In this document: piece after piece, positions 15,716-23,723 of the stretch
How the letters are laid out: the number at the start of each line of letters is the position of its first letter
Position numbering within the stretch: the first letter of the stretch is position 1
Assembly (NCBI GenBank): GCA_964346185.1
Contig: CAYFTR010000013.1
Location: 1 to 42,956, forward strand
DNA: 42,956 nucleotides
From: JAAYJS01 sp964346185
Lineage (GTDB): Bacteria; Bacillota; Clostridia; Eubacteriales; Eubacteriaceae
Direction: 5' to 3'
Position numbers and translations under genes: made by a program
The notes under the pieces: generated by a model
Databases searched by the model: none
What the model saw: the letters and a program-made list of their open reading frames with translations, nothing else
What the model was told of the DNA's origin: nothing

Positions 15716-16687
15716 ATGAAAACAAAAGACAAGGTGCTGAAAGCTCTTTTGAGCCATCGTCATAAAGACCTTTCCGGTCAATCCCTTGCCGACACTTTGG
15801 GTGTCAGTCGCAATGCCGTATGGTTTGCCGTAAAAACCCTGCAAAAGGAGGGTGTTCCGGTTTTGGCCCTACCCAACAAGGGGTATCGCCTGCCCCCGAC
15901 CTATGACCCCTTGCAGGCTTCCGTTTTAAGGGAGGCCCTCGGCGAAAAAATACCCCTTTGGGTTTACCCCGATGTTGATTCCACCAACACGCTGCTTAAA
16001 AACCTGACGCGGGAAAGTGCCGTCCACGGCAGTGCACTGTTGGCCGACAGCCAACGTGCGGGCAGGGGGCGTATGGGACGCAGCTTTTACTCCCCCGCCT
16101 TAACGGGACTTTATTTGTCCGTCCTGCTGAAACCGGACTCTTCTTTTCAAATCGGTTTAAACATCACATTAAAAGCGGCCGTTCTCGCCGCCCGTTGTAT
16201 TGAAAAATACACCTCATCTCCGGTTGGTGTAAAATGGGTCAACGACTTGTATACCGATACGGGAAAGGTCGGCGGTATTTTAACCGAGGCAACCGTCAAT
16301 GTAGAAAACGGAATAGTCGATACCGTTGTGGTGGGTGTCGGTCTTAATCTGCTGTCTCCGAAAGACGGCTTTCCCGAAGCGATTGCCGGCCGAGCCGCCC
16401 CTCTCTTTACACCGGACAACTACCGCCCCGTCAAAAACGCCTTAGCAGAGGATTTGGTAAAGGCGTACCGCGGTCTGTTAAATACCGAACAGGACGCCGC
16501 CCTCCTGTCGGAATACCGAAAGCGTTCGGTTGTATTGGGTAAAGAGGTTGTCGCTACGATCGGAAAGCGGCAAATAAACGGCATTGCCGTTGCCATCGAG
16601 AACGACGGCACCTTGGTGCTTAAAAAAAACAACGGTCAAATAGAGCATTTGGTTTCGGCGGAAGTATCCCTAAGAGGGGATTTTTAG
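15716..16687 (+). CDS. birA: Biotin--[acetyl-CoA-carboxylase] ligase / biotin repressor
   Basis: A 323-residue bifunctional BirA that activates biotin with ATP, attaches it to biotin carboxyl carrier protein, and may repress biotin genes. Residues 1-60 are a winged helix (LSGQSLADTLGVSRNAVWFAVKTLQKEG). The ligase core has the biotinyl-AMP loop GRGRMGRSFYSP, the Lys of KWVNDLY and GGILTE. A C-terminal SH3-like domain follows (KEVVATIGKRQINGIAVAI...). GGAG precedes the ATG. It is a single gene divergent from pyrG and ends before a shared terminator. No biotin synthesis genes or obvious BirA operator are in the window. Confidence 0.94.
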   Translation: MKTKDKVLKALLSHRHKDLSGQSLADTLGVSRNAVWFAVKTLQKEGVPVLALPNKGYRLPPTYDPLQASVLREALGEKIPLWVYPDVDSTNTLLKNLTRESAVHGSALLADSQRAGRGRMGRSFYSPALTGLYLSVLLKPDSSFQIGLNITLKAAVLAARCIEKYTSSPVGVKWVNDLYTDTGKVGGILTEATVNVENGIVDTVVVGVGLNLLSPKDGFPEAIAGRAAPLFTPDNYRPVKNALAEDLVKAYRGLLNTEQDAALLSEYRKRSVVLGKEVVATIGKRQINGIAVAIENDGTLVLKKNNGQIEHLVSAEVSLRGDF

Positions 16688-16743
16688 TCGGCAAGGGTGT
16701 CCTTTCCGTTTGCCGATATTTTTTCGAATAAATTTTACATAGA

Positions 16744-16773
16744 AAAAGCCCGCAGATGTCGCTGCGGGCTTTT
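16744..16773. terminator. Bidirectional terminator between birA and the HPr gene
   Basis: A perfect 12-bp stem, AAAAGCCCGCAG with CTGCGGGCTTTT, and a 6-nt loop. A/T runs on both sides allow use from either strand. Confidence 0.88.
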
Positions 16774-16873
16774 AAATAGGATAGGTTAATGATTGAGTTT
16801 TGTTTAATGATACATGTTCGCCTTGTATCCGTGCAAAGCTTTAAATCTGATCAGATTCGGTTCGCTTATACAC

Positions 16874-17146
16874 TTAGACTTCTCCGAAGCCTCCTTCTAC
16901 CAGGGTCGCCAGGGCATCTACAGCTTCTTGGGCATCGTCGCCATTTGCCGTAATGTCGATAACGGACCCTTTGTTAAAGCCCAAGGTCATCAAAGAAATA
17001 ACGGATTTTCCGTTGCCTTCTTTGTCTACGCCTACTTTTTTTACGATAATCTCGGATGTAAAACGAGCGGCCAATTTGCAGAACTCCGCTGCAGGTCTCG
17101 CATGTAAGCCGGTGGGGTTTTTAACTTCTACTTGTTTGCTTGCCAT
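16874..17146 (-). CDS. ptsH: HPr phosphocarrier protein
   Basis: A 90-residue HPr that passes phosphate from enzyme I to EIIA proteins of the PTS. The active His15 is in PTGLHARPA. The regulatory serine (Ser48, equivalent to Ser46 of Bacillus HPr) is in GKSVISLMTLG, so both the PTS and the CcpA-type control sites are kept. It is the last gene of the glucitol-type PTS operon, 9 bp after the COG4091 gene, and no ptsI follows. That placement suggests either the only HPr parked in a sugar operon or a dedicated second HPr; the window cannot tell. Confidence 0.94.
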   Translation of the reverse strand: MASKQVEVKNPTGLHARPAAEFCKLAARFTSEIIVKKVGVDKEGNGKSVISLMTLGFNKGSVIDITANGDDAQEAVDALATLVEGGFGEV

Positions 17147-17155
17147 TGTATTCCT

Positions 17156-18457
17156 TTATAAAAACAAATTATCCTGGATGCGACGCAATTGTACAATCAG
17201 GTTGTCTTCGTTAAGTTCTACATGATCGTAGGTAATCAAGTCGCCTTCTTTTACGTCTTTTAACAATTTTGTCTTTTTGTCGACCAATCCCATGGGTAAA
17301 GCGTTGGTTTTGTCCGCTTCTTCCGCCGCCATAAAGGTACCACGGATAGTATAACCGCCGATACCGTCCAAATATTCGCCGGCTTTCATATCTTTTTTAG
17401 CGACGGTTCCCACTTCCGCTACACGACCGCATACGGGTACGATGGTCGGTTCGCCGTCGATGCAGGCTTTCGCCACGGACATCGGAGTTTCCAAGGATGT
17501 TAAGTGGTAAGGACGATACAGGGTGTAGTTGGGACCCGGTCCCATATCCAGATAAGTCATTTCCGCCGCGATATCCGGTTGGTCGGTTCCGACAATTACA
17601 AAGACGCCGGGTGCAACGCCGTTTACATACTCGATGACACCGTAGTTATTTAATACACCGCCGCGCCCTTCGCTCTTTAAGCTGAGAACATCGTTTAAGC
17701 CTTTAACATCACTTGCGGGGCCGTGGGCACCGGTAACATCCGGTACAAAGCCGCTGGCGTTGGCCATTGCGGTCATTTCAACCATGGTTTTGGTACCGTC
17801 TTTAAAAGCACAAATCATTTTCGGGGATGCACCCTTGGCTTTTGCAATTTCCGCAACGGTATCCGGATTACAGGTTAAATCCAGGGGATTGTTTTTACCT
17901 TTACCGATAACTTTAACATCGAAACCCAAACCTTTGGCGTAATCGTACAATTCGATAACGGCACCCGGTTCGTCTCCTGCGGAGCCCGTATAAACAACGC
18001 CCGCATTGTTGGCCAATTTGTATAAAAGGTGACCGATACAAACGTCGGTTTCTACATTCAACATACAAATGTGTTTACCGGCATTAATGGCGTCCATTGC
18101 CACCTTTGCACCGACTTCCGGTACACCGGTCGCATCGACCGCACAATCGATAATATCGCATTTGGTCGCAATTTCGTTGTTTGTGGTAACGACAAATTTG
18201 CCTTCCGCTAAAAATTTATTCGCTTCTTCGATCGTTTCAGCTTCGACGAAATCAACACCTTCTTTATAACCGGAGTTGATATACGCACGTTTGGCATGGT
18301 CTAACACCACGTCTACCACCACCACAGGGTCCATCCCTTTCATGACGGTCATTTGGGCGGCCATACCGCAACCCATTTGACCGGCACCGACAATGCTGGC
18401 TTTAATGGATTCGCCCGCATCTTCCAGGGCTTGTAACTTGTGCATCATGTTAATCAT
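17156..18457 (-). CDS. COG4091-type NAD(P)-dependent oxidoreductase with SAF domain
   Basis: A 433-residue protein often annotated 'homoserine dehydrogenase-like'. The N-terminal Rossmann domain has SIVGAGQMGCG. A catalytic/substrate domain in the middle contains GSAGDEPGAVIELYDYAKGLG and KGKNNPLDLTCNPDT. A C-terminal SAF-like beta-clip follows at about 345-425 (VAKKDMKAGEYLDGIGGYTIRG). True homoserine dehydrogenases differ and no threonine genes are here. Its place between EIIA and HPr argues that it oxidises or reduces the sugar-alcohol phosphate taken up by the PTS, replacing the sorbitol-6-phosphate dehydrogenase. AGTAGGT precedes the ATG; two further ATGs follow within five codons. The exact reaction is unknown. 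Confidence 0.8.
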   Translation of the reverse strand: MINMMHKLQALEDAGESIKASIVGAGQMGCGMAAQMTVMKGMDPVVVVDVVLDHAKRAYINSGYKEGVDFVEAETIEEANKFLAEGKFVVTTNNEIATKCDIIDCAVDATGVPEVGAKVAMDAINAGKHICMLNVETDVCIGHLLYKLANNAGVVYTGSAGDEPGAVIELYDYAKGLGFDVKVIGKGKNNPLDLTCNPDTVAEIAKAKGASPKMICAFKDGTKTMVEMTAMANASGFVPDVTGAHGPASDVKGLNDVLSLKSEGRGGVLNNYGVIEYVNGVAPGVFVIVGTDQPDIAAEMTYLDMGPGPNYTLYRPYHLTSLETPMSVAKACIDGEPTIVPVCGRVAEVGTVAKKDMKAGEYLDGIGGYTIRGTFMAAEEADKTNALPMGLVDKKTKLLKDVKEGDLITYDHVELNEDNLIVQLRRIQDNLFL

Positions 18458-18494
18458 TTTTTCTACCTACTTTCATTAAACTCTATCTACACCG

Positions 18495-18537
18495 AGCCTT
18501 ACCGACGGTCTACACAACGTAATCCGTCGGTAAGGCT
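18495..18537 (-). other. Intercistronic stem-loop
   Basis: A perfect 14-bp stem, AGCCTTACCGACGG with CCGTCGGTAAGGCT, and a 15-nt loop, between the EIIA gene and the COG4091 gene. No T-run follows, so it looks like an mRNA processing or stability element and not a terminator. Confidence 0.7.
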
Positions 18538-18558
18538 GCCAGTTGTAAATCAAACTAA

Positions 18559-18921
18559 TTATACAAAGATAATTTCAAAATTGTCGCCGACAGCTACCTC
18601 GGGTACGCCGTCGCCTTTTAAAGCGATTTGACCGGGCATGTCCACGGCATCTTCTCCTGTAAATTTAAAGGAGCAATGTCCCATACTTTTTAGGGTTTTG
18701 TTGGCTTCTTCGCCGACGGCGGTTACAATGTATTCGTCATTGCCGAAGAATACAACATCGCCGACTTTAACATCCTGAGACAGATCGCAATGTGTGTGTA
18801 ACACCGCCATTTCGGCCAGACTCTCCGGTGCATTGTCGTCAAATACAATGATAAGACCCGCTTCCCGAGCCATCTCTTCAACCAGAGGGCCGATAGCTGT
18901 TATGGTACTGTTATAATCCAT
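18559..18921 (-). CDS. srlB: PTS glucitol/sorbitol-type EIIA
   Basis: A 120-residue cytoplasmic EIIA that takes phosphate from HPr and gives it to EIIB. It aligns in layout with E. coli SrlB: N-terminal TITAIGP, the presumed phospho-His in LHTHC (His42/His44), then DEYIVTAVGEEANKTLKSMGH and a short C-terminal beta region. The ATG at 18921 has GGGAG 7-8 nt upstream; the longer frame begins inside srlE and lacks a ribosome site. It is the fourth gene of the operon, after srlE. Confidence 0.92.
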   Translation of the reverse strand: MDYNSTITAIGPLVEEMAREAGLIIVFDDNAPESLAEMAVLHTHCDLSQDVKVGDVVFFGNDEYIVTAVGEEANKTLKSMGHCSFKFTGEDAVDMPGQIALKGDGVPEVAVGDNFEIIFV

Positions 18922-18940
18922 TCCGATAACTCCCTTTGCC

Positions 18941-19924
18941 TTAGTACAAGCCAATGCTGAATGCATAGGCGATAACAACCGACAAGGGGCCTGTTATCAA
19001 ACGTTCAAACAATACGGCGGGTACGCCGGCATCTACGGTTTCCGGTTCCGCTTCTCCCAAGGATAAACCGACCGGAATAAAGTCCCCGCCGACTTGGGCA
19101 TCAATCGCAAACAACGCGGGCAACGCCAAGGAGGGGCTGATAGCACCGACACCGATTTGTTGACCAATCAACACACCGATAACCTGAGCGATAACCGCGC
19201 CGGGTCCGATAATCGGCGATATAATCGGAATACTGCAAATAACCGAAATAACCAGCAAGCCCGGCAAGGTATTTGCCATGGGAGAGATGGTTTTCGCAAT
19301 CCAGTCACCCAATCCGGAAGCGGTAATGACCCCGATGAGCATGGATACAAAGGCCATAAAAGGTAAAACGTTTCGAATAACCATGTCGATGGTGTCGCGA
19401 CCGGCTTGGAAGAATTTTCCGACCACACTGCCGACGCTCTTACCGATACGAACAATAATGCCGTCATTTTTACCGTTGTTGCCGTTTGCTTTCGGTGCTT
19501 CGGCCGCAACAGGAGCTTTTGTTTCCGCAACGGGTTGTGCAATCGGGGTTTCCGATCCGTCCGCCAATTCGATATTGGCTTTCTTAACACCGGATACGTA
19601 GATATCTTCGGTGATAAACTTTGCTAAAGGGCCGCTTTGACCGACAGGTGTCAAGTTAACGGTCGGTATGCGTTTTTTAGGATAAACGCCGCAACGGGCG
19701 GTTCCGCCGCAATCGATAACGGCACAGGCGTATTCTTCGTCTTTTACGCCGGTTGTAAAGCCGTCTACCGCTACGGCACCGGTCAAATCGGCAATATACT
19801 GCGCGATCGGGTCGATACCGCCACCGGTAACGGATACAATTTTATTTCTTTGTTCGGTCGGTTGAATGACCAACGGGCCGCCCCAGCCACCTTGACCTTT
19901 GGAGATTTTTACCGCTTTATACAT
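18941..19924 (-). CDS. srlE: PTS glucitol/sorbitol-type EIIB-EIIC2 subunit
   Basis: A 327-residue membrane protein. The N-terminal EIIB part begins VKISKGQGGWGGPLV and carries the phospho-Cys72 in IDCGGTARCGVYPKKRIP, almost as in E. coli SrlE. After an Ala/Pro/Lys-rich linker (about 130-155), the membrane part has several hydrophobic segments (VLPFMAFVSMLIGVITASG, GLLVISVICSIPIISPIIGPGA) and ends at AYAFSIGLY. Two ATGs lie two codons apart; the second (19924) is 8 nt from AAGGGGGG and is chosen. It overlaps srlA by 8 bp. It transports and phosphorylates a hexitol-like or shorter polyol; specificity is not readable. Confidence 0.92.
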   Translation of the reverse strand: MYKAVKISKGQGGWGGPLVIQPTEQRNKIVSVTGGGIDPIAQYIADLTGAVAVDGFTTGVKDEEYACAVIDCGGTARCGVYPKKRIPTVNLTPVGQSGPLAKFITEDIYVSGVKKANIELADGSETPIAQPVAETKAPVAAEAPKANGNNGKNDGIIVRIGKSVGSVVGKFFQAGRDTIDMVIRNVLPFMAFVSMLIGVITASGLGDWIAKTISPMANTLPGLLVISVICSIPIISPIIGPGAVIAQVIGVLIGQQIGVGAISPSLALPALFAIDAQVGGDFIPVGLSLGEAEPETVDAGVPAVLFERLITGPLSVVIAYAFSIGLY

Positions 19925-20447
19925 TTGCATTTCCCCCCTTCTTCATAAACTTAATCGTTAATCTTTCACAGATAATACCGCGAATTAGTATAACGATAAT
20001 ACCTACTAAAAAGTAGCGTATGGCCAAAGGTCCCAAGTCTTTACCCAAAGTGGTAATACCTGCCGCAATCCCGCCGTATACGAAATACTCGCCGGGGTTG
20101 GCATGGGGAAACAATCCGGTAATCGGATGGCAGAAAGATACTGCCGCATCGTAGAAACCGGGTTTATATTTTTCTTCCAAAAAGCGTCCCATTGTGTAAG
20201 CCATGGGGTTTGTAAAGAAAAACATTGCAAGAATTGGCAATAAAGTGTAGCGTAAAATAAAGTTTTTACCGCTCAGCTTTGCCACTTTTTCAATTTTGTC
20301 CTGTCCGATAATCGCGATTAAAGCATTAACCGCCGTTATCAAACAGACCAAAGTAGGAATGATACCGGTGACAAACCCCATAAAGGTTTCTCCCCCCGCT
20401 TGGAACAACCCGATAAACTGGGTTGCTAAATTTGATAAAAATTCCAT
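19917..20447 (-). CDS. srlA: PTS glucitol/sorbitol-type EIIC subunit
   Basis: A 176-residue membrane subunit closely matching E. coli SrlA in layout: FIGLFQAGGETFMGFVTGI near the N-terminus, GRFLEEKYKPGFYDAA, and the conserved GLFPHANPGEYFVYGGIAAG. About four hydrophobic segments are visible. With SrlE it forms the channel that takes up a polyol. GGAGG precedes the ATG. It follows gutM (about 70 bp) and overlaps srlE. Confidence 0.93.
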   Translation of the reverse strand: MEFLSNLATQFIGLFQAGGETFMGFVTGIIPTLVCLITAVNALIAIIGQDKIEKVAKLSGKNFILRYTLLPILAMFFFTNPMAYTMGRFLEEKYKPGFYDAAVSFCHPITGLFPHANPGEYFVYGGIAAGITTLGKDLGPLAIRYFLVGIIVILIRGIICERLTIKFMKKGGNANV

Positions 20448-20516
20448 CGTTTCCTCCTTATATATAAATTTTTATCTAAACAAATTTAAATATAACCATC
20501 TGCGGACAAAAGGGCT

Positions 20517-21032
20517 CTAGGCATGATCAACCCTCCGGTTTGTTGTATCGTTTTTAAGCCGCTTGTGTGCTTCGATTCGTTCCCTTTGCTGTGCTTTACG
20601 TTCTTCCGAAGCCAACCTGCTTTCGATGGCTTCCACCGCCTGAATAGCGGCCCCCTTTTTTTTGGTTTTGTCTTGCGGACTGTAGGGGTGTTTTTTTCGT
20701 CTGCGCGCAAATTCCTTTGCGTCTTCCTGTAATGCTTTTTGTTTTAAGGCATCCAAACTTAGACCGATCATCGTCTCCTCTGTTTTAAAACCCGCGAATA
20801 TTGTTATACCGCGCATTCTACGAAAAGCGACAACCCGATCTTCTCCCGCTTTATAAGATATAATGACGATTTGCCCGGGTTTCAAACCGCCCTTTGTATG
20901 TCCCATGCCTATTGTACCCGTACCGCTTAATTTCCTTAATTCTTTTTGATAACGCTTAATCTGAACGATACCCATGCCCAATTGTACCGACATGAGTAAA
21001 ATGAGCAGTAAAAAAAACTGTTCTCTGGACAT
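20517..21032 (-). CDS. gutM: GutM-type PTS operon regulator/membrane protein
   Basis: A 171-residue protein of the GutM (glucitol operon activator) family, found only with glucitol-type PTS genes. It has one N-terminal membrane segment (FFLLLILLMSVQLGMGIVQI), the conserved block GTIGMGHTKGGLKPGQIVI, the AFRRMRGITIFAGFK segment, and a long Arg/Lys-rich C-terminal tail (about 115-171) beyond the 119 residues of E. coli GutM. In E. coli it activates srl transcription; the mechanism in Bacillota is unclear. The ATG at 21032 is preferred: the longer frame to 21137 crosses the consensus promoter, so it cannot be the start. Confidence 0.85.
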   Translation of the reverse strand: MSREQFFLLLILLMSVQLGMGIVQIKRYQKELRKLSGTGTIGMGHTKGGLKPGQIVIISYKAGEDRVVAFRRMRGITIFAGFKTEETMIGLSLDALKQKALQEDAKEFARRRKKHPYSPQDKTKKKGAAIQAVEAIESRLASEERKAQQRERIEAHKRLKNDTTNRRVDHA

Positions 21033-21065
21033 AGGACGCCCCACCTTTCGATACTTTATAAAAAA

Positions 21066-21094
21066 ATTATAAAACGAACATTTGTTAATGTCAA
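21066..21094 (-). promoter_or_regulatory. Consensus promoter of the gutM-srl operon with operator in the spacer
   Basis: On the minus strand a perfect TTGACA (-35), a 17-bp spacer and a perfect TATAAT (-10). The inverted repeat ACATT-TGTT-AATGT (21078-21091) covers the -35 edge and the spacer, so a bound protein would block RNA polymerase. Confidence 0.82.
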
Positions 21095-21237
21095 CGCATT
21101 CATCGGATTTAAAGAATTGTGCCTTTTGTTTTAACATTTGTTTCTGAAAGGGATATATTTGTCCAACATTACCCTTTTATAGGGTTTTTATCGAGGTGTA
21201 CATTTGTTGTTTTATATTTGTCGATTTTACATTTGTT
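21078..21237 (+). promoter_or_regulatory. Array of ACATTTGTT-type half-sites (presumed SorC-family operators)
   Basis: ACATTTGTT occurs at 21078, 21134, 21200 and 21229, and the variant ATATTTGTC at 21155 and 21214, all in one orientation within 160 bp between gutM and the SorC regulator. Spacing includes 21 bp once and 14-15 bp twice. ACATTTG occurs again at 21391. The rest of the 613-bp gap is AT-rich and holds no credible gene. Confidence 0.7.
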
Positions 21238-21589
21238 AAATATATCACGTTATTTTATTAACAATTTAAGTGCCCTTTACAAAAGTGGGCTTCTTTTATA
21301 CACAACTCAAAAAAACAATATTTTACCTTTGTACCCACAATATCTTTAGCACCATTTCGTTAAAACCATAACGCCTTGTTGCTTCTGCCTACATTTGCCG
21401 TGAACCGTATAACGATAAAAATTATCAAACAGCATTTTTTTACTTCCGTGTTTAACGCCGCCCTCTCCTTTGTATCATGTGTCACGATTTGATAATTTAT
21501 CCAATTTTTACCCTTTTTTAACAATAACACCTTGAAAATTTTGTTCTCTTTTTTTAAATGTATGCTTTGTCTTGTTTTTACGATTGTTT

Positions 21590-21618
21590 TTGACTGAACC
21601 TTCATAACATGTTAGGAT
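21590..21618 (+). promoter_or_regulatory. Promoter of the SorC regulator gene
   Basis: TTGACT (-35), a 17-bp spacer and TAGGAT (-10), with a 27-bp leader to the ATG. Confidence 0.6.
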
Positions 21619-21645
21619 ATTTTTAAAAATAGAAGGGAGATAGGA

Positions 21646-22614
21646 ATGAAAAAAAATATTGTTGAAGACGAACGTATGATGCTTAAAGTCAGCGATTTAT
21701 ATTACAACAGAAATTTAAATCAGCAAAAAATTGCCCGTCGCCTGTCTATTTCCAGACCGACCGTTTCCAAATTATTGACAGCCGCACGAGAAATCGGAAT
21801 TGTAACCATAACCGTATCCGACTTAACCGGACGCAAGCATTTTCAATTGGAACAAATGCTTGAAGAACAATACGGTTTAGTTGAAGTTTTTATCGTTGAA
21901 ACCATGGAAGATACAACCCGAACCAAGGATGCCATGGGAAAAGCCTGTGCACAATTTTTATCCGGCATCATTAAAGACGGTCAAACCGTCGGGCTTTCCA
22001 TGGGAACCAGCCTGTCACACATTGCCCACCACATCCCCGAAGTTTTTTACCCGAATTTATCCTTTGTACCCCTGATCGGCGGCATCGGTACGGTATCCAA
22101 CGAGTTGCACAGCAACTTTATAGTAGAATCTTTAGCAAAAGCCTACAGCGGAAAGTATTTTCCCCTACACGCTCCGGCAATGCTTTCCAGAAAAAGTACC
22201 AAAACGGAGCTCATGAAAGAAGCTTCCATTCGCCGCGTTTTTAAAAAAGCGGAAAAAATGGATATTGCCGTCGTGGGTATCGGTACTCCGAGTTTGGATT
22301 CCACCATCATTAAAACCGGCTACATCTCACCGGCTATGCTGGACGACATACATGCCTTAAATTTGGTCGGCGATATTTGTATGACTTTTTATGATGAAGA
22401 AGGCCGTATCGATACCTACCCTTTAAATGACAACGTCATGGCCATTCATTTAAATTTATTGCGTCATACACAGTATACCGTCGGCGTTTGTTGCGGTACC
22501 GAAAAATTAAAGGCCGTATCAGGTGCCATCCGCGGCGGTTTTATCAACGTGTTGATTACGGATTACGTTCTTGCCCAAGCTCTGCTGAATGACGAGCAAC
22601 AAAATCCGACCTGA
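21646..22614 (+). CDS. SorC-family sugar-binding transcriptional regulator
   Basis: A 322-residue regulator. The N-terminal helix-turn-helix lies at about 15-55 (LYYNRNLNQQKIARRLSISRPTVSKLLTAAREIGIV). The C-terminal SorC/CggR-type phosphosugar-binding domain contains GLSMGTSL, VPLIGGIG and VVGIGTPS. Such proteins usually sense a sugar phosphate of the pathway they control. AGAAGGGAG precedes the ATG. It is divergent from the gutM-srl operon and next to an array of repeated sites, and is followed closely by a PdxA homologue, so it very probably controls both. Repression is the likelier mode, because one site sits within the consensus promoter. Confidence 0.92.
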   Translation: MKKNIVEDERMMLKVSDLYYNRNLNQQKIARRLSISRPTVSKLLTAAREIGIVTITVSDLTGRKHFQLEQMLEEQYGLVEVFIVETMEDTTRTKDAMGKACAQFLSGIIKDGQTVGLSMGTSLSHIAHHIPEVFYPNLSFVPLIGGIGTVSNELHSNFIVESLAKAYSGKYFPLHAPAMLSRKSTKTELMKEASIRRVFKKAEKMDIAVVGIGTPSLDSTIIKTGYISPAMLDDIHALNLVGDICMTFYDEEGRIDTYPLNDNVMAIHLNLLRHTQYTVGVCCGTEKLKAVSGAIRGGFINVLITDYVLAQALLNDEQQNPT

Positions 22615-22645
22615 TACCCATAACAAAAGAAATGAGAAACTTATC

Positions 22646-23638
22646 GTGAAACACTCCTTACCCCTTATTGCCGTACCGATGGGTGACCCCGCGGGGATCG
22701 GTCCTGAAATTGTTATTAAAGCCGTCCATCATCCCGGTATCAATGCTCTTGCCCGTTGTGTTGTTATCGGAGATGCCGATACTTTGAAAGCCGCCGCCGC
22801 TTTTACACACTTAAAAACAGAAATTAAAAGCGTCGACCACCCCGAACAGGGTATTTACCGAAGGGGTGTTCTCAATCTGATCGATTTAAAAAATATCCCT
22901 CCGGAGGGCTTTGTCATAGGCAAAATTTCCGCCAATTGCGGTCGCGCCGCCTACACCTATATCGAAAAAGCCGTTAACATGGCCATGGCGGGTACGGTTG
23001 CTGCCGTTACTACCACGCCCATTCACAAAGAAGCATTAAAAGCCGCCCGTATCCCCTTTATCGGACATACGGAGATTTTCGGCGCCTTAACCGAAACCCC
23101 CGATCCGTTAACCATGTTTGAGGTACACAATTTGCGTATTTTCTTTTTAACCCGTCACCTTTCTCTACGCGATGCTTGCAACGCCGTTACAAAGGAGCGT
23201 ATTATCGATTACGTTTTACGGTGTAGCCGAGCTTTAAAGGACTTAAAAGTCACCGAAGGTACCATGGCCGTTGCCGGCTTAAACCCCCACAGCGGTGACG
23301 GCGGTCTCTTCGGTGATGAGGAGATCTGTGCCATCAGCCCCGCTGTCAAAGTGTTACAGGATAGGGGCGTTGCCGTTGCCGGCCCCATACCGGCGGACAG
23401 CGTTTTTTACCAAACCTTAAAAGGAAAGTACAATAGTGTTTTATCCCTTTATCACGACCAAGGGCATATTGCCGCAAAAACCTTGGATTTTGAACGGACC
23501 GTTTCCGTTACCTGCGGCATGCCGATATTAAGAACATCGGTTGACCACGGCACCGCCTTTGATATTGCCGGTCTCGGTGTTGCCTCCCCCGTTTCTTTAA
23601 TTGAAGCGATTCGGGTCGCCGTCAAGTATCTTCGTTAA
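22646..23638 (+). CDS. PdxA-family phospho-acid dehydrogenase (PdxA2-like)
   Basis: A 330-residue member of the PdxA family. PdxA oxidises 4-phosphohydroxythreonine for vitamin B6; PdxA2 forms oxidise 4-phospho-D-threonate or erythronate and release CO2 to give dihydroxyacetone phosphate. Landmarks are PMGDPAGIGPEI, the metal His in GHTEIFG, THLSLRDA-like RHLSLRDA, GLNPHSGDGGLFG, YHDQGH and DHGTAFDIAG. No other B6 gene is near and it follows the SorC regulator, so a catabolic role is favoured. I prefer the GTG at 22646 (family-like N-terminus KHSLPLIAVPMGD); the ATG at 22589 overlaps the regulator and lacks a ribosome site. Neither start has a strong one. Confidence 0.83.
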   Translation: MKHSLPLIAVPMGDPAGIGPEIVIKAVHHPGINALARCVVIGDADTLKAAAAFTHLKTEIKSVDHPEQGIYRRGVLNLIDLKNIPPEGFVIGKISANCGRAAYTYIEKAVNMAMAGTVAAVTTTPIHKEALKAARIPFIGHTEIFGALTETPDPLTMFEVHNLRIFFLTRHLSLRDACNAVTKERIIDYVLRCSRALKDLKVTEGTMAVAGLNPHSGDGGLFGDEEICAISPAVKVLQDRGVAVAGPIPADSVFYQTLKGKYNSVLSLYHDQGHIAAKTLDFERTVSVTCGMPILRTSVDHGTAFDIAGLGVASPVSLIEAIRVAVKYLR

Positions 23639-23688
23639 GCATTTCGGATCTATGAATTTTATAATTTTAATTATTTTTAAAAAGATGC

Positions 23689-23717
23689 TTGACTTTTTCC
23701 GATACGATGTTTATTAT
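23689..23717 (+). promoter_or_regulatory. Strong sigma-A promoter in the pdxA-ksgA gap
   Basis: TTGACT (-35), a 17-bp spacer and TATTAT (-10), facing a stretch with no good ORF that ends at a terminator. Confidence 0.7.
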
Positions 23718-23723
23718 AAAAAT

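Noticed and set aside
16844..16857. 14-bp palindrome AATCTGATCAGATT after the HPr gene
   Set aside because: Not followed by T's and not near a promoter; probably chance.
21360..21605. 81-codon minus-strand frame in the gutM-SorC gap
   Set aside because: No ribosome site, odd composition, and it covers the SorC promoter region.
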